DNA of 15,859 bases from Candidatus Caenarcanales bacterium (GCA_022447685.1 JAKVAO010000063.1:1-15859), one strand, 5' to 3'. Shown: positions 1-7,818, counted from the first letter of the stretch. The notes: generated from the letters alone by a model not told the origin. Translations and numbers: made by a program.

Positions 1-920
1 AAGATTAGGACAATCTGCAATTCTAGCTTGCCAAAACATATTTGCTGCTAATTTTCAATTTACCTGAGTAGTTACAATATCAAGTTCCAAGTCGAGTCCT
101 AAAATCTGAACTGACTGATACAGGCACTATTAAAACTTATATCAATTTATCTAGCAGAAGTGACTTGAAAGATAATAATACTCAAATAAGAGAATACCGC
201 CTAAATGAGTTTAGAAAAAGCTTCGAGGGTTTAAAGTCTGATTATCCATTAGATAGCGAGCCTAAAAAGCATGAATTTGAAATGAGTATAACACAGAATA
301 TTAATGGTCAAGATTATCCGGTCACGGTTGAACAAAACGAGCAAGGTAACTATTATGCAAAAGTAAAAAAGGGTGCTCAAATTGGCTTCAGCTTTAAAAG
401 TTTATCTGGTATTAACGACGATTCTTCACTGGATTTAATGCCAGATGAGGAAGGAAATATTCATATTATTGAAAATACCCCTACAGTAACTGTTCATGTA
501 GATGAGGTACCAACTGTAATTTACAATGGCATAGACAACAAGAATTCCGAAGCATACCTTGCTCTCGAGGAACCTGAAGAGGAAATTAGAGGCATACACT
601 TTATTAAAAGAAACCATGGACAGAGTAGATCTGATGTCTATACTGCTCCTTTGATTGTTAAAAAAGAATCATAAGCAACAAATAAGCAGCAATTAGATCT
701 TGTTGATCCTAAAATCTATCTCAATTTAGGTTATAACTACAAGACCTCAAAAATAATAGGTAAGCCTATAATTCCTGAGATTACAACTCTAGGAGGTTCA
801 ACTAACAAGACTATAGTTCAGATTGGCGAAGCTAAAAGAACTGATGAAAATGTCAGTGAATCACAAGGATCTAGCTTCAATGGTCGATTAGCACCTATCC
901 AAATAATAGCCACTGACTAA
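1..920 (+). pseudogene. Decayed unknown gene, left end outside window
   Basis: One protein-like reading runs through this stretch but is broken several times. Around bases 2-64 it lies in frame 2, then in frame 1 (about 67-99), then in frame 0 from about 102. Each junction is explained by loss of one base. From 102 frame 0 stays open to a TAA at 672-674. It then continues in the same frame for another 81 codons to a final TAA at 918-920. The longest intact piece (TTG at 165 to 674) begins in mid-protein, since the same frame is open back to a TAG at 69-71, so it is probably not a genuine gene. The product is hydrophilic, rich in Asn, Ser, Glu and Lys, with no visible signal peptide or membrane segment, and I do not recognise it. 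The end lies 11 bases from the stop of the convergent gene. Assembly or read errors are the alternative to true decay. Confidence 0.65.
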
Positions 921-931
921 TTATTATTATA

Positions 932-2413
932 TTATGCCGCCTGAGCTTGCTTTTCTTCAAGCTTACCAAGCATACTCCATAGAGAAGTAAAGGTCTCAGA
1001 TAGACCACAGATGAACTGTGAGGAAATATTAATATACTTATCGAAGTATCTCTGAGCCGTTGCACCCACAGATAAACCAGCAAATGCTGTACCAAGTATA
1101 CCGTTCTTAGTTTTCATTAATTCTTGAATCAATTTAGGCTTACTAATATTCTCACCGTGTTTTTCTTTAACTTTGTTTATCCCCATATCAAACAATAGGA
1201 AATCACCGAGTAAGCCTGGAGCGTTTCTCAAATTACTCCAGAACTTAGCTTTAGGGGATGTAACCTCATTACCAACAAAAATTGGACCACCAATACCTGA
1301 AGCAAACATAGTACTAGGCACTATAAGCCTTGATAAGTTTTTAAATTTTTCCAATAAAGTTCCCTCTCCAAGTAATTGCTTGAAATTCTCAGAATAAAAC
1401 TCTTTAGCTTTATTACCAATGTAACTAAAGTTTTCAGCTACTGAATTGAATGTTTTCTTATCAGCGCCAGCAAGGTCAGAGAAGAACTGATAACCCATAA
1501 ACAAACCTGGAGCGAAGTTCATATTGGCAGGTTCACTACAAGTAGCTCTAGCTAAAACCCAAAGCCTAGTTATGGCTTCAGTGACATTGTTCTTAGCCAG
1601 TGAATCTATAGCTTCTACGACTACAGGCAAACCTGTAATCGCGCGTGAATAGAATACTGAAACACCTCTAGTCAGACCTTGAATATTTTTCGCAGTCTGG
1701 TTTTCCATAGTCTCAGCAAAGCCATCTAACAAATGAAAAGCGCCACCAATCAGTGAAATAACTATCGGATTAGAGTTTTGGGTAAAGAAGTTATAAATCG
1801 GCTTGAATCTCTCTTTGAGATCAGCAAAAGTTTTATTAGTATATTCAGTCTTTTCTTCTTTCTCACCTGAATCCTGACTAGTTCCCACACTGTCATTAAT
1901 CTCATCTGCAACCAGAGAATCTCCATCCAGTAATTCAGGCTTAGCTGTTATAACTTTATCTAGAAGCTGGCTAATTAAATCTGCAACAGTTTCATTTCTA
2001 TTTTTGAGACTTAAATCAACCAAATCATCTTCAGACTGAACCTTGTTCAAATCTTCAGTGTATTTTTTGATTTGGGTATGAAGAACTGCAAAATTATTTT
2101 CCTGAGCTAAGGCTTCAGTACTTGTGATAAGAGTATTTAAAGTTTTAAGGTTTAAAGTTTTTTCTGGATTATTACTATGAAAATCTTCAGATAGTAATTT
2201 TATAAAATTTTTAAAGTCAGGGAGTTCGTGGAGTTTAGGGTTTTCGAGATCGGGCTTGGAGTGAAATTCTTCAGTAAGTGAACTATTATCACCTTCAATA
2301 CTTGAATTCTTTGCAAGTAAAGCACTGTCTTCAACTCTTTCTCCACGCGAAAGTTTATTGTCGCCTTGACGATCCTTGAGATTTATAGATGTGTCGCTTT
2401 GAATTGTAGGCAA
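932..2413 (-). CDS. Paralogous-family protein A, unknown function, probably membrane-associated (493 aa)
   Basis: I do not recognise this family. Residues 1-60 are polar and probably disordered. Residues about 62-160 form a helical module shared with the next upstream gene (FKNFI, TEALA, ENNF, VLHTQ, NRNE). An acidic linker (165-190) follows. The rest (about 195-480) is shared with both neighbouring paralogues and holds hydrophobic stretches near 216-232, 362-381 and 438-452. It contains the family motif V384-x2-P-x-A-K-x5-R396-N-x2-G400. There is no classical signal peptide. The start is TTG at 2413: an AGGTG sequence lies 8 bases upstream, and an in-frame TAA farther upstream with no better start between supports it. 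It follows the 2479-4125 gene on the same strand after 65 bases, so it may be co-transcribed. The membrane prediction is by eye. Confidence 0.85.
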   Translation of the reverse strand: MPTIQSDTSINLKDRQGDNKLSRGERVEDSALLAKNSSIEGDNSSLTEEFHSKPDLENPKLHELPDFKNFIKLLSEDFHSNNPEKTLNLKTLNTLITSTEALAQENNFAVLHTQIKKYTEDLNKVQSEDDLVDLSLKNRNETVADLISQLLDKVITAKPELLDGDSLVADEINDSVGTSQDSGEKEEKTEYTNKTFADLKERFKPIYNFFTQNSNPIVISLIGGAFHLLDGFAETMENQTAKNIQGLTRGVSVFYSRAITGLPVVVEAIDSLAKNNVTEAITRLWVLARATCSEPANMNFAPGLFMGYQFFSDLAGADKKTFNSVAENFSYIGNKAKEFYSENFKQLLGEGTLLEKFKNLSRLIVPSTMFASGIGGPIFVGNEVTSPKAKFWSNLRNAPGLLGDFLLFDMGINKVKEKHGENISKPKLIQELMKTKNGILGTAFAGLSVGATAQRYFDKYINISSQFICGLSETFTSLWSMLGKLEEKQAQAA

Positions 2414-2444
2414 AGTTATAGCACCTGTAAATATGTGTTACCAT

Positions 2445-2474
2445 ATTCTAGCTTATTTCAGTAAATTTTGTTTA
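2445..2474 (-). promoter_or_regulatory. Weak promoter candidate for 932-2413
   Basis: In the 65-base gap between the two minus-strand paralogues a TAGAAT (-10 like, 2450 to 2445) is preceded after 18 bases by TAAACA (-35 like, 4 of 6). Transcription would begin near 2438, giving a 25-base leader that contains the AGGTG ribosome binding site. Such matches are common by chance in AT-rich DNA, and read-through from the upstream gene is equally possible. Confidence 0.25.
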
Positions 2475-2478
2475 AAAA

Positions 2479-4125
2479 CTAAGCAAAAGCTGCTGCTGTT
2501 TCTCTATTAAAACTTTCAGCTAGAGCCGAACCAAGCTCTTTGATTCTCTGGAATGGCTTTATAGCATTCCCTCCATCTTTATCTTTGTTTCTCTCTTTAA
2601 TTTTATTTTCATGGAAAGCGACCAGGTCATTCGGAGCACTTTCTACTCCAGATAAGCCATTTGCCATCTCATAGATAGAGTTAGAAATCTGTGCCTGAAT
2701 AATAGTAGTAATAGGGTTCTTCCAACATCTCATAGTGAGATCAAGAACGGAGTTCATAAAGTAAAGAGCCATAAATTGTACTTGGTTGTCTTTCAGATAA
2801 TCTGACATATTCGCGTCTCTCCCTGTTGATTCCTTAACAATTTCATTGATTCTATTAATTCTCTGCTTAGTAAAGACTACATCCCATATTCCACCAGAAG
2901 TATTCCTTGCAGCGCCTAAAGCCTGTGCCCAAGGACCATTAACTTGACCTTTCATGGTGAACATACCTACTAAAGAAGAAATCCCTAGCATTGGTACTGC
3001 ATAAAGAAGAGCTGCATTCTCAATAGGCTTATCGCCTTTTTTGATATTATTCCAGTAATTCTTCAGTATATTTTTGTAAAGATCTACATGATAAGAAACT
3101 GACTCACCAAAAGAACCGAAGTCTTTCTTAACTTTCTTCACGAAGCCAGTATTCTCAGCAGACATCATCGTCATCTTATGATCTAAGAATAAACCTACTG
3201 GAACACCAAGATTTGAAGCTTCATCTACAAAGAGCTTACCGAGTAGAGATCCCCTGAAAAGACCTTCTACAATATTATTCTTACCTAAAGCCTCGAAACC
3301 TCTAAGTATGTTACCCATTGGGTTTATAATCTTAGACCACCACATAGATTGCCAACCCACAGCTTTCTCTATATTGTCAGGAACTGTAGGTAATTTATCA
3401 GTATGCTGAGATATCTTAGCGAAGGCATCGGCACCGTGGCTGATAGAACCCGCTACAGAAATACCAACGATTTGGTTTAAGAAAAACTTACCTATAGGAT
3501 TATTTTTGATAGCCTCAAAGATCCCACCGAAAAGTTTGTTTTTATACTCTGTTGGCTTCTCTTCTTTCTCAACAGATTTTTCTTCAACTTCTTTATTATT
3601 TGCATTTGCAGCCAGTTCTTCAGCAGATAACTTTAGATGAGGACTAGTCTCAAAAACTTTCTCTAATAAATTTAAAATTAAATCTTGCACTGATTCATTT
3701 CTGTTCATTAGATTCAGGTCAATACTTTCATCACCCTCCTGAGTTTTTTTAAGATCCTCAGCGTGATTTCTTAATTGCGTATGTAAAACGTTAAAATTAT
3801 TTTCTTTAGCTAGGGCTTCTGTTCCCTGTAGCAGTATATCTAAAGTATTTAGATTAAAGGATTTATCCTCAGCTTCATTGCTAAGGTGATTATGAATAAG
3901 ATTTATGAAATTTTTAAAGTTATGTGATTCATGAAAAGGAACTTGTGTCGATATTTTGGTGTTTTGCTCCCGAGAGGAGGCCTTAGCACTCGCACCATCG
4001 CCCATCTGCTCCTGACTTCTTGCCTTGGCAGACGCGGCACTATCGGTAGGCGGATTACCTTCTGGTAACCTAGCCTCCATTTCACGAGCTTTCTCTTCAT
4101 GGTATTTGGGATTCGTTAATTCCAC
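2479..4125 (-). CDS. Paralogous-family protein B, unknown function, probably membrane-associated (548 aa)
   Basis: This is the longest of the three paralogues. A polar N-terminus carries two copies of a ten-residue repeat (31-40 and 45-54). Residues about 64-165 are the helical module shared with protein A, matching at roughly every second residue. After an acidic linker (168-195), residues about 196-495 correspond to the shared C-terminal region (compare IVGISVAGSISHGADAF here with VISLIGGAFHLLDGF in A). It has hydrophobic stretches near 215-235, 371-390 and 449-465, and the family motif at V395-P398-A400-R407-N408-G411. Residues 500-548 are charged and unique. The start used is GTG at 4125. 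It has no good ribosome binding site (an AGGT lies 18 bases upstream), and ATG at residue 16 is an alternative. A promoter is visible upstream. Biochemical role unknown. Confidence 0.85.
   Translation of the reverse strand: MELTNPKYHEEKAREMEARLPEGNPPTDSAASAKARSQEQMGDGASAKASSREQNTKISTQVPFHESHNFKNFINLIHNHLSNEAEDKSFNLNTLDILLQGTEALAKENNFNVLHTQLRNHAEDLKKTQEGDESIDLNLMNRNESVQDLILNLLEKVFETSPHLKLSAEELAANANNKEVEEKSVEKEEKPTEYKNKLFGGIFEAIKNNPIGKFFLNQIVGISVAGSISHGADAFAKISQHTDKLPTVPDNIEKAVGWQSMWWSKIINPMGNILRGFEALGKNNIVEGLFRGSLLGKLFVDEASNLGVPVGLFLDHKMTMMSAENTGFVKKVKKDFGSFGESVSYHVDLYKNILKNYWNNIKKGDKPIENAALLYAVPMLGISSLVGMFTMKGQVNGPWAQALGAARNTSGGIWDVVFTKQRINRINEIVKESTGRDANMSDYLKDNQVQFMALYFMNSVLDLTMRCWKNPITTIIQAQISNSIYEMANGLSGVESAPNDLVAFHENKIKERNKDKDGGNAIKPFQRIKELGSALAESFNRETAAAFA
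3964..4035 (-). repeat. Internal repeat in protein B N-terminus
   Basis: The gene encodes ASAKARSQEQ and, four residues later, ASAKASSREQ. The DNA here is clearly richer in G+C than the surrounding gene. This looks like a recent local duplication in a disordered, rapidly evolving N-terminal tail. Protein A lacks it. Confidence 0.7.
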
Positions 4126-4161
4126 TGAAGTTTATTTTTTACCTAAATTATTTGTATGTAT

Positions 4162-4190
4162 ATATTAGCAAATTCTAAGGAATTTGTCAT
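4162..4190 (-). promoter_or_regulatory. Promoter with dyad operator-like site for 2479-4125
   Basis: On the minus strand ATGACA (4190 to 4185, five of six matches to the -35 consensus) is followed after exactly 17 bases by TAATAT (4167 to 4162). TGC immediately precedes it, making an extended -10. Transcription would start near 4155, about 30 bases before the GTG. A perfect 7-bp inverted repeat, CAAATTC-TAAG-GAATTTG (4169-4186), sits between the two elements and touches both. A repressor dimer bound there would block the promoter. The promoter reading is good, and the operator reading is inference from position and symmetry. Confidence 0.5.
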
Positions 4191-4214
4191 ATATACTAAA
4201 CATTAGTAAAGATA

Positions 4215-4223
4215 TGTTATAAT
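4215..4223 (+). promoter_or_regulatory. Extended -10 promoter, plus strand, for 4371-5555
   Basis: TGT-TATAAT is a perfect extended -10. No good -35 stands 17 bases upstream, which extended -10 promoters can tolerate. Transcription would begin near 4230 and give a leader of about 140 bases before the ATG at 4371. That leader starts with the inverted repeat ATAGTTT (4233-4239) / AAACTAT (4253-4259). A second, weaker possibility is TTTATT-N17-TAATAC (4319-4347), which would give a leader of only about 17 bases. Confidence 0.45.
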
Positions 4224-4239
4224 ACATATTACATAGTTT

Positions 4240-4305
4240 ATGAAATGTTTCGAAACTATTAACAATATCTTTATGAATATGAGCATGCGAATGTGCTGCT
4301 CTTAA
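4240..4305 (+). CDS. Possible 21-codon leader ORF
   Basis: An ATG ten bases downstream of the predicted start site opens a 21-codon frame ending in TAA at 4303-4305. Its last ten codons are unusual: four Met, Arg, two adjacent Cys and Ser (MNMSMRMCCS). The codons for this tail overlap a short hairpin (GAGCA 4281-4285 with TGCTC 4297-4301), followed by a T-rich run ending in six T (4311-4316), an arrangement seen in attenuators. There is no ribosome binding site, so translation would have to be nearly leaderless. It may be a chance frame. Confidence 0.2.
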   Translation: MKCFETINNIFMNMSMRMCCS

Positions 4306-4370
4306 TTTCGTTTTTTACTTTATTTACTTACCTAAATTTTTTAATACTCAATATAAAAGCCTAAAACTTA

Positions 4371-5555
4371 ATGGTTTTAACCCAAAACAAGAATGCAACG
4401 TTGCATCCAGATTCCCCAAATTTGTCGCCAAACAATGCGACAGATAATAATCTGCCGGATGAAAACCTTGAATTAGAAGAAAATTTATTTGGACAAGAGT
4501 CACAAAAGCAAGAAGATAGAGAATTTCTCAATAGAGAATTGAGTAAAATCCCTGGTATCAAAGCAGATTTCGCAACAGAAGCACCAGAGGAATCTCCTGA
4601 AGAAGAAGCAAAACATGAAAATAAATTTTTCAAAGGAATCCGAAATTTCCTAGCCCCAGTAATAGATGGTCTCAACAATGGACGAACCCCAATAAGGATT
4701 TCTACTATTGGTGGTGCCTTGCACATGATGGATGGTTTCATCAAAACAACTAATCTACCGCAATTTATAAAGAATATTTCCTATACCTCCTCTATACTAT
4801 TTTCGAAATCCTTAACTGTGCTACCAAACGCACTTAAAGGTATAGATGATCTCGTGAACAATGACTTCATGACAGGTTTCTCTAAAATCTATAGTTTAGT
4901 TGCTAAACAATTCCAATCTAAGCCAGCTAACTTCAGTACATCATCAGGTTTCTTCCCGGGAGTACAAATGGCAAAACTCGCTATCGGTGAAGATAAGTAT
5001 AAAAATCAAAACTTTAAATCCTTCTCAGAAAATATAAAATTCTTCGTCACTGAACTCAAAAACGTAATAGGGAACTCTCTCAATGAGTTTAAGGAAGGTA
5101 AAAATCTATTTGAAAATATATGCAAAATTTTCGTTCCTGTTGGATTAATTGGTTCTACAGTAATTGGTTCAGCGATTATCGGTGATGAAGTTAGTACCCC
5201 TAAAGCCAAAGCGATTGGTTTCTTTAGAAACATAAGTGGTATCGGTGGAGATATTTGGTTACTGAACAATGCATACAAAGAAGCCAAGGAAGAGCATGGC
5301 GAAGAAAAAGCTTTCTCTGAAATGCTTAAGAGTAACCACTTCAAGATCGGCTTCCCTTACATACTAGCTTCACTAGGTGAACTCCTTAATAGGTATACAC
5401 CAGAACCTGCTCAAGATATACTTGCTCAATTCTTCTGCGGCGCGAATGAAATTATCACAGCAGAATGGGGTAAGATGAGCGCAGTGCAAAACAACCCCGA
5501 ACCGGCTCCAAGAAATGAATTAGAGCCGGCATTAGCACCTGCCTTTGCGATATAA
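4371..5555 (+). CDS. Paralogous-family protein C, unknown function, probably membrane-associated (394 aa)
   Basis: This is the divergent, shorter member of the family. The N-terminal 80 residues are acidic and disordered-looking and lack the helical module of proteins A and B. From about residue 84 it aligns with protein A nearly to the end: RISTIGGALHMMDGF (109-123), SKPANF (183-188), IIGDEVSTPKAKA (269-281), then R286-N287-x2-G290. Hydrophobic stretches lie near 108-120, 252-271 and 326-338. The tail (375-394) is Pro/Ala/Glu-rich, ending in the same Ala-rich style as its paralogues. The ATG start lacks a ribosome binding site. Opposite orientation from A and B across a shared control region suggests coordinated but separately tuned expression. 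Function unknown. Confidence 0.85.
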   Translation: MVLTQNKNATLHPDSPNLSPNNATDNNLPDENLELEENLFGQESQKQEDREFLNRELSKIPGIKADFATEAPEESPEEEAKHENKFFKGIRNFLAPVIDGLNNGRTPIRISTIGGALHMMDGFIKTTNLPQFIKNISYTSSILFSKSLTVLPNALKGIDDLVNNDFMTGFSKIYSLVAKQFQSKPANFSTSSGFFPGVQMAKLAIGEDKYKNQNFKSFSENIKFFVTELKNVIGNSLNEFKEGKNLFENICKIFVPVGLIGSTVIGSAIIGDEVSTPKAKAIGFFRNISGIGGDIWLLNNAYKEAKEEHGEEKAFSEMLKSNHFKIGFPYILASLGELLNRYTPEPAQDILAQFFCGANEIITAEWGKMSAVQNNPEPAPRNELEPALAPAFAI

Positions 5556-5565
5556 AGCAAGAGAC

Positions 5566-5594
5566 TTTACTTAAATTTGTAAGGGTGTTAAAAT
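5566..5594 (+). promoter_or_regulatory. Promoter for dprA
   Basis: TTTACT (5566-5571) is followed after 17 bases by TAAAAT (5589-5594), which is preceded by TGT to make an extended -10. Transcription would begin near 5601, some 15 bases before the ATG. AAAGG at 5604-5608 serves as ribosome binding site with a 7-base gap. dprA can therefore be expressed independently of the gene ending at 5555. Confidence 0.5.
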
Positions 5595-5615
5595 TTACCA
5601 TACAAAGGTAAGTGT

Positions 5616-6533
5616 ATGAATAAAAATGTTTCTAAGTTAATTAATAAAGTCAGTATCCAAGATAAAGAGTATCCACAAAGCATAAAAGATCTCAAAAATG
5701 CCCCAGAGAATTTATATTTTATTGGAGATTTATCTTCACTCAAGTTCTCGAATTCCATATCAGTAGTTGGAGCAAGACAAGCCACGCTCTATTCCAAACA
5801 CCTGCTAAGATCCATGGTTCATAGGCTTAGTACTTTTAATTCCGATCTCAATATAGTAAGTGGTGCAGCTCTAGGAATAGACCAAGAAGCTCATTTCTCA
5901 GCACTTGAGAACAATATCCCTACTACCTTAGTTCTAGGCTCAGGCTTCTATGAATCACACCTAGATTTGAATTCTTTTTTTGTTAGAAGCCTACTTAAAA
6001 ACCCTAAGAACCTTCTAATCAGTGAATTTGAGCCTAATTTTAAAGCCCAGAAATGGACTTTTGCTTACAGGAATAGAATCATTGCAGCACTTTCGCCACT
6101 GACTATCGTGGTTCAAGCCGCTGAAAAAAGTGGCTCTCTCATTACCGCTAAATATGCAAGAAAACTCGATCGTACAGTATACGCATTTGCTAATGATCTT
6201 GATAACTCTATCTATTCAGGTAATAAACATCTTATTGAATCAGGTAAGGCTGTTGCCCTAAAATCCGTGAGTGAACTGTGTAACAAACTTGGCTACCAAA
6301 GTCCAAAAACAATTGAAACAAAAAACAAATCTAACAAGCACAAACTTGCAAGCTCACTTGCAGAAGAAATTATGAAACTTCTAGAGTCAGGTTCGAAAAA
6401 TTTTGATTACATAAAAGAATCAGTGAAAGGTAATGAAATAGGAATTTCTAGTACACTTTCACTGATGGAGGTTAAAGGTTTAGTTAGGAGGGATATAGGC
6501 TCTTGCTTTACGCTTGCGCAAAAGTCTTATTGA
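5616..6533 (+). CDS. dprA: DNA processing protein DprA (Smf family)
   Basis: DprA loads RecA onto incoming single-stranded DNA during natural transformation and acts in the cytoplasm. The Rossmann-like core is clear: VGAR (51-54), VSGAALGID (81-89) followed by AH (92-93), LGSG (107-110), SEFEPN (136-141), RNRIIAALS (152-160) and SGSLITA (172-178). The end of the core (S201-GNKHLIESGK) matches the family, but the usual VPG preceding it is absent (YAFANDLD instead). A C-terminal winged-helix-like segment spans about 245-300. The N-terminal SAM-like domain of longer homologues is short or missing. Length (305 aa) is within the family range. Its 3' end overlaps the convergent sepF by 26 bases. 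No other competence gene is in the window. Confidence 0.93.
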   Translation: MNKNVSKLINKVSIQDKEYPQSIKDLKNAPENLYFIGDLSSLKFSNSISVVGARQATLYSKHLLRSMVHRLSTFNSDLNIVSGAALGIDQEAHFSALENNIPTTLVLGSGFYESHLDLNSFFVRSLLKNPKNLLISEFEPNFKAQKWTFAYRNRIIAALSPLTIVVQAAEKSGSLITAKYARKLDRTVYAFANDLDNSIYSGNKHLIESGKAVALKSVSELCNKLGYQSPKTIETKNKSNKHKLASSLAEEIMKLLESGSKNFDYIKESVKGNEIGISSTLSLMEVKGLVRRDIGSCFTLAQKSY

Positions 6534-7059
6534 AAAGTTCACTGTAAATATCGTTACCATGATTAGAACTTACGTTACAGTTAATTGGAGCGAATATGAA
6601 TACGCCTGAACCAACTCTTTCATAAGAACCATCCATCGCAACAGCAGCACCACTCACGAAATCAATAACTCTTTGTGAGGCTTCATTATCTAGGTACTGG
6701 AGGTTTACAATAACGGTATTTCTTTGTTTAAGATTCTTGACTATTTCCAAGCTATCTTCGAAATTTTTAGGTTCAACAACTATTATATTCATTGACTTAG
6801 TCCTTTGCTTAACTGCTTCTAAATGATTGGATGTATTGTTTGTAATCTTTGTGCCAAATAGTGAATCCATTGAATTATTTTCCTTCTTAGCCTGCTGAGT
6901 GTAATCTCTAGAATCATTACTCTGCAGATCAAACAGTTTTGATTCAACAGCAGGGCTTGGAGCTGGAATTTCACTAGACTTAACAGAAAAGAGACTATCA
7001 AAACCATCACTCAAAGAGTCCGAATCGGGACCTAACCACCACTTATTTAAATTGAACAT
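6508..7059 (-). CDS. sepF: Cell division protein SepF
   Basis: SepF tethers FtsZ filaments to the membrane at the division site. Residues 1-10 (MFNLNKWWLG) fit the short membrane-binding amphipathic helix. A polar linker (11-88) follows. The conserved dimerising core lies at about 91-165: P97-x-FEDSLEIV, VIVNLQYLDNEASQRVIDFVSG split as VIVNLQYLD (116-124) and QRVIDFVSGA (129-138), then GVFIFAP (152-158). The start is ATG at 7059 with AAAGGAG about 10 bases upstream; that site begins in the stop codon of yggS. The gene follows yggS by 15 bases, an arrangement conserved in Cyanobacteria and Gram-positives. The 3' end overlaps dprA on the other strand. Confidence 0.92.
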   Translation of the reverse strand: MFNLNKWWLGPDSDSLSDGFDSLFSVKSSEIPAPSPAVESKLFDLQSNDSRDYTQQAKKENNSMDSLFGTKITNNTSNHLEAVKQRTKSMNIIVVEPKNFEDSLEIVKNLKQRNTVIVNLQYLDNEASQRVIDFVSGAAVAMDGSYERVGSGVFIFAPINCNVSSNHGNDIYSELFNKTFAQA

Positions 7060-7074
7060 ATAATCTTTACTCCT

Positions 7075-7743
7075 TTAACCAAATAACTCTCTTCCTATTC
7101 TAATCATCGATGCACCTCCACTAAGTGCTTCACAATAGTCACTAGACATACCCATTGATAAATCAAACTCATTATCTGGGTTTTTACTTTGAAGGAGGTT
7201 TTTCAAATCATTCATTACCTTAATCTGCTGACGGAAAGAAGATTCTGACTCTTCTTTCTCAAACATAGTCATAAGTCCTTTGACTTCAACATTTTCAAAG
7301 GAAAAAATTTTATCTAAGTTTTCTTGGAATCCAGCAACAGAAAAGCCATGCTTACTAGGACTAGCGGAAACATTAATTTGAATTAAAACTTCTTGCTTAA
7401 TAGCTAAATTTTTGGAACGTGAGTCAATTCTCTCTAATAGTGAAATAGAGTCAACAGACTGAATTAGAGCAAAATTCCCTACAGCTTTATTTACTTTATT
7501 CTTTTGAAGTGTACCAGTTAAATGCCACGCGACTTCTCCAGTGAAGCGATCTTTGAGCCTGGCCATTTTTTCAAGAGCAGGGCTCACATAATTCTCAGCA
7601 AAAATATTTACCCCTAATTTCTCAGCTTCTAATACCTGAGAGTCTTCTGCATACTTACTTACAGCAACTAGCTTCACATTCGCTGAAGTCGCAAAGCGTT
7701 TAATATTTTCGTTTATTTTGTTTAGTTTTTCTGCGATGCTCAT
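7075..7743 (-). CDS. yggS: PLP homeostasis protein, YggS/PLPBP family
   Basis: This is a cytoplasmic protein that binds pyridoxal 5'-phosphate and helps balance vitamin B6 and amino acid pools; no enzymatic activity is established for the family. K30 in LVAVSKY (25-31) is the PLP lysine. Other signatures are ENYV (50-53), WHLTGTLQKNKV (73-84), GLMTM (156-160), MGMSSDY (197-203) and MIRIGRELFG (213-222). The length of 222 aa is normal. Oddities are FAENY where FGENY is usual, and HLTGTLQ where HfIGhLQ is usual. The ATG has no clear ribosome binding site. It is first gene of a yggS-sepF operon with its own promoter. Confidence 0.93.
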   Translation of the reverse strand: MSIAEKLNKINENIKRFATSANVKLVAVSKYAEDSQVLEAEKLGVNIFAENYVSPALEKMARLKDRFTGEVAWHLTGTLQKNKVNKAVGNFALIQSVDSISLLERIDSRSKNLAIKQEVLIQINVSASPSKHGFSVAGFQENLDKIFSFENVEVKGLMTMFEKEESESSFRQQIKVMNDLKNLLQSKNPDNEFDLSMGMSSDYCEALSGGASMIRIGRELFG

Positions 7744-7789
7744 TAACTATAAGACAAATACTAACCGGGCCGAAATAGGCTATGTCTAT

Positions 7790-7818
7790 AGAATCCTATC
7801 AATCCACTATTCTGTCAA
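7790..7818 (-). promoter_or_regulatory. Promoter for yggS-sepF
   Basis: A perfect TTGACA (7818 to 7813, minus strand) stands 17 bases from GATTCT (7795 to 7790), which keeps the two most important -10 bases (A at position 2, T at position 6). An A/T-rich stretch upstream could act as UP element. The predicted start is near 7783, giving a leader of about 40 bases. Regulation of yggS therefore need not involve the structured region beyond 7860. Confidence 0.55.

Noticed and set aside
165..674. Independent 169-codon gene with TTG start
   Set aside because: No ribosome binding site, and the same frame is open both before the TTG and after the TAA, so it is a fragment of a larger broken gene.
672..674. 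In-frame TAA as programmed read-through or recoding
   Set aside because: Separate frameshifts upstream and no nearby recoding structure make ordinary decay or read error more likely.
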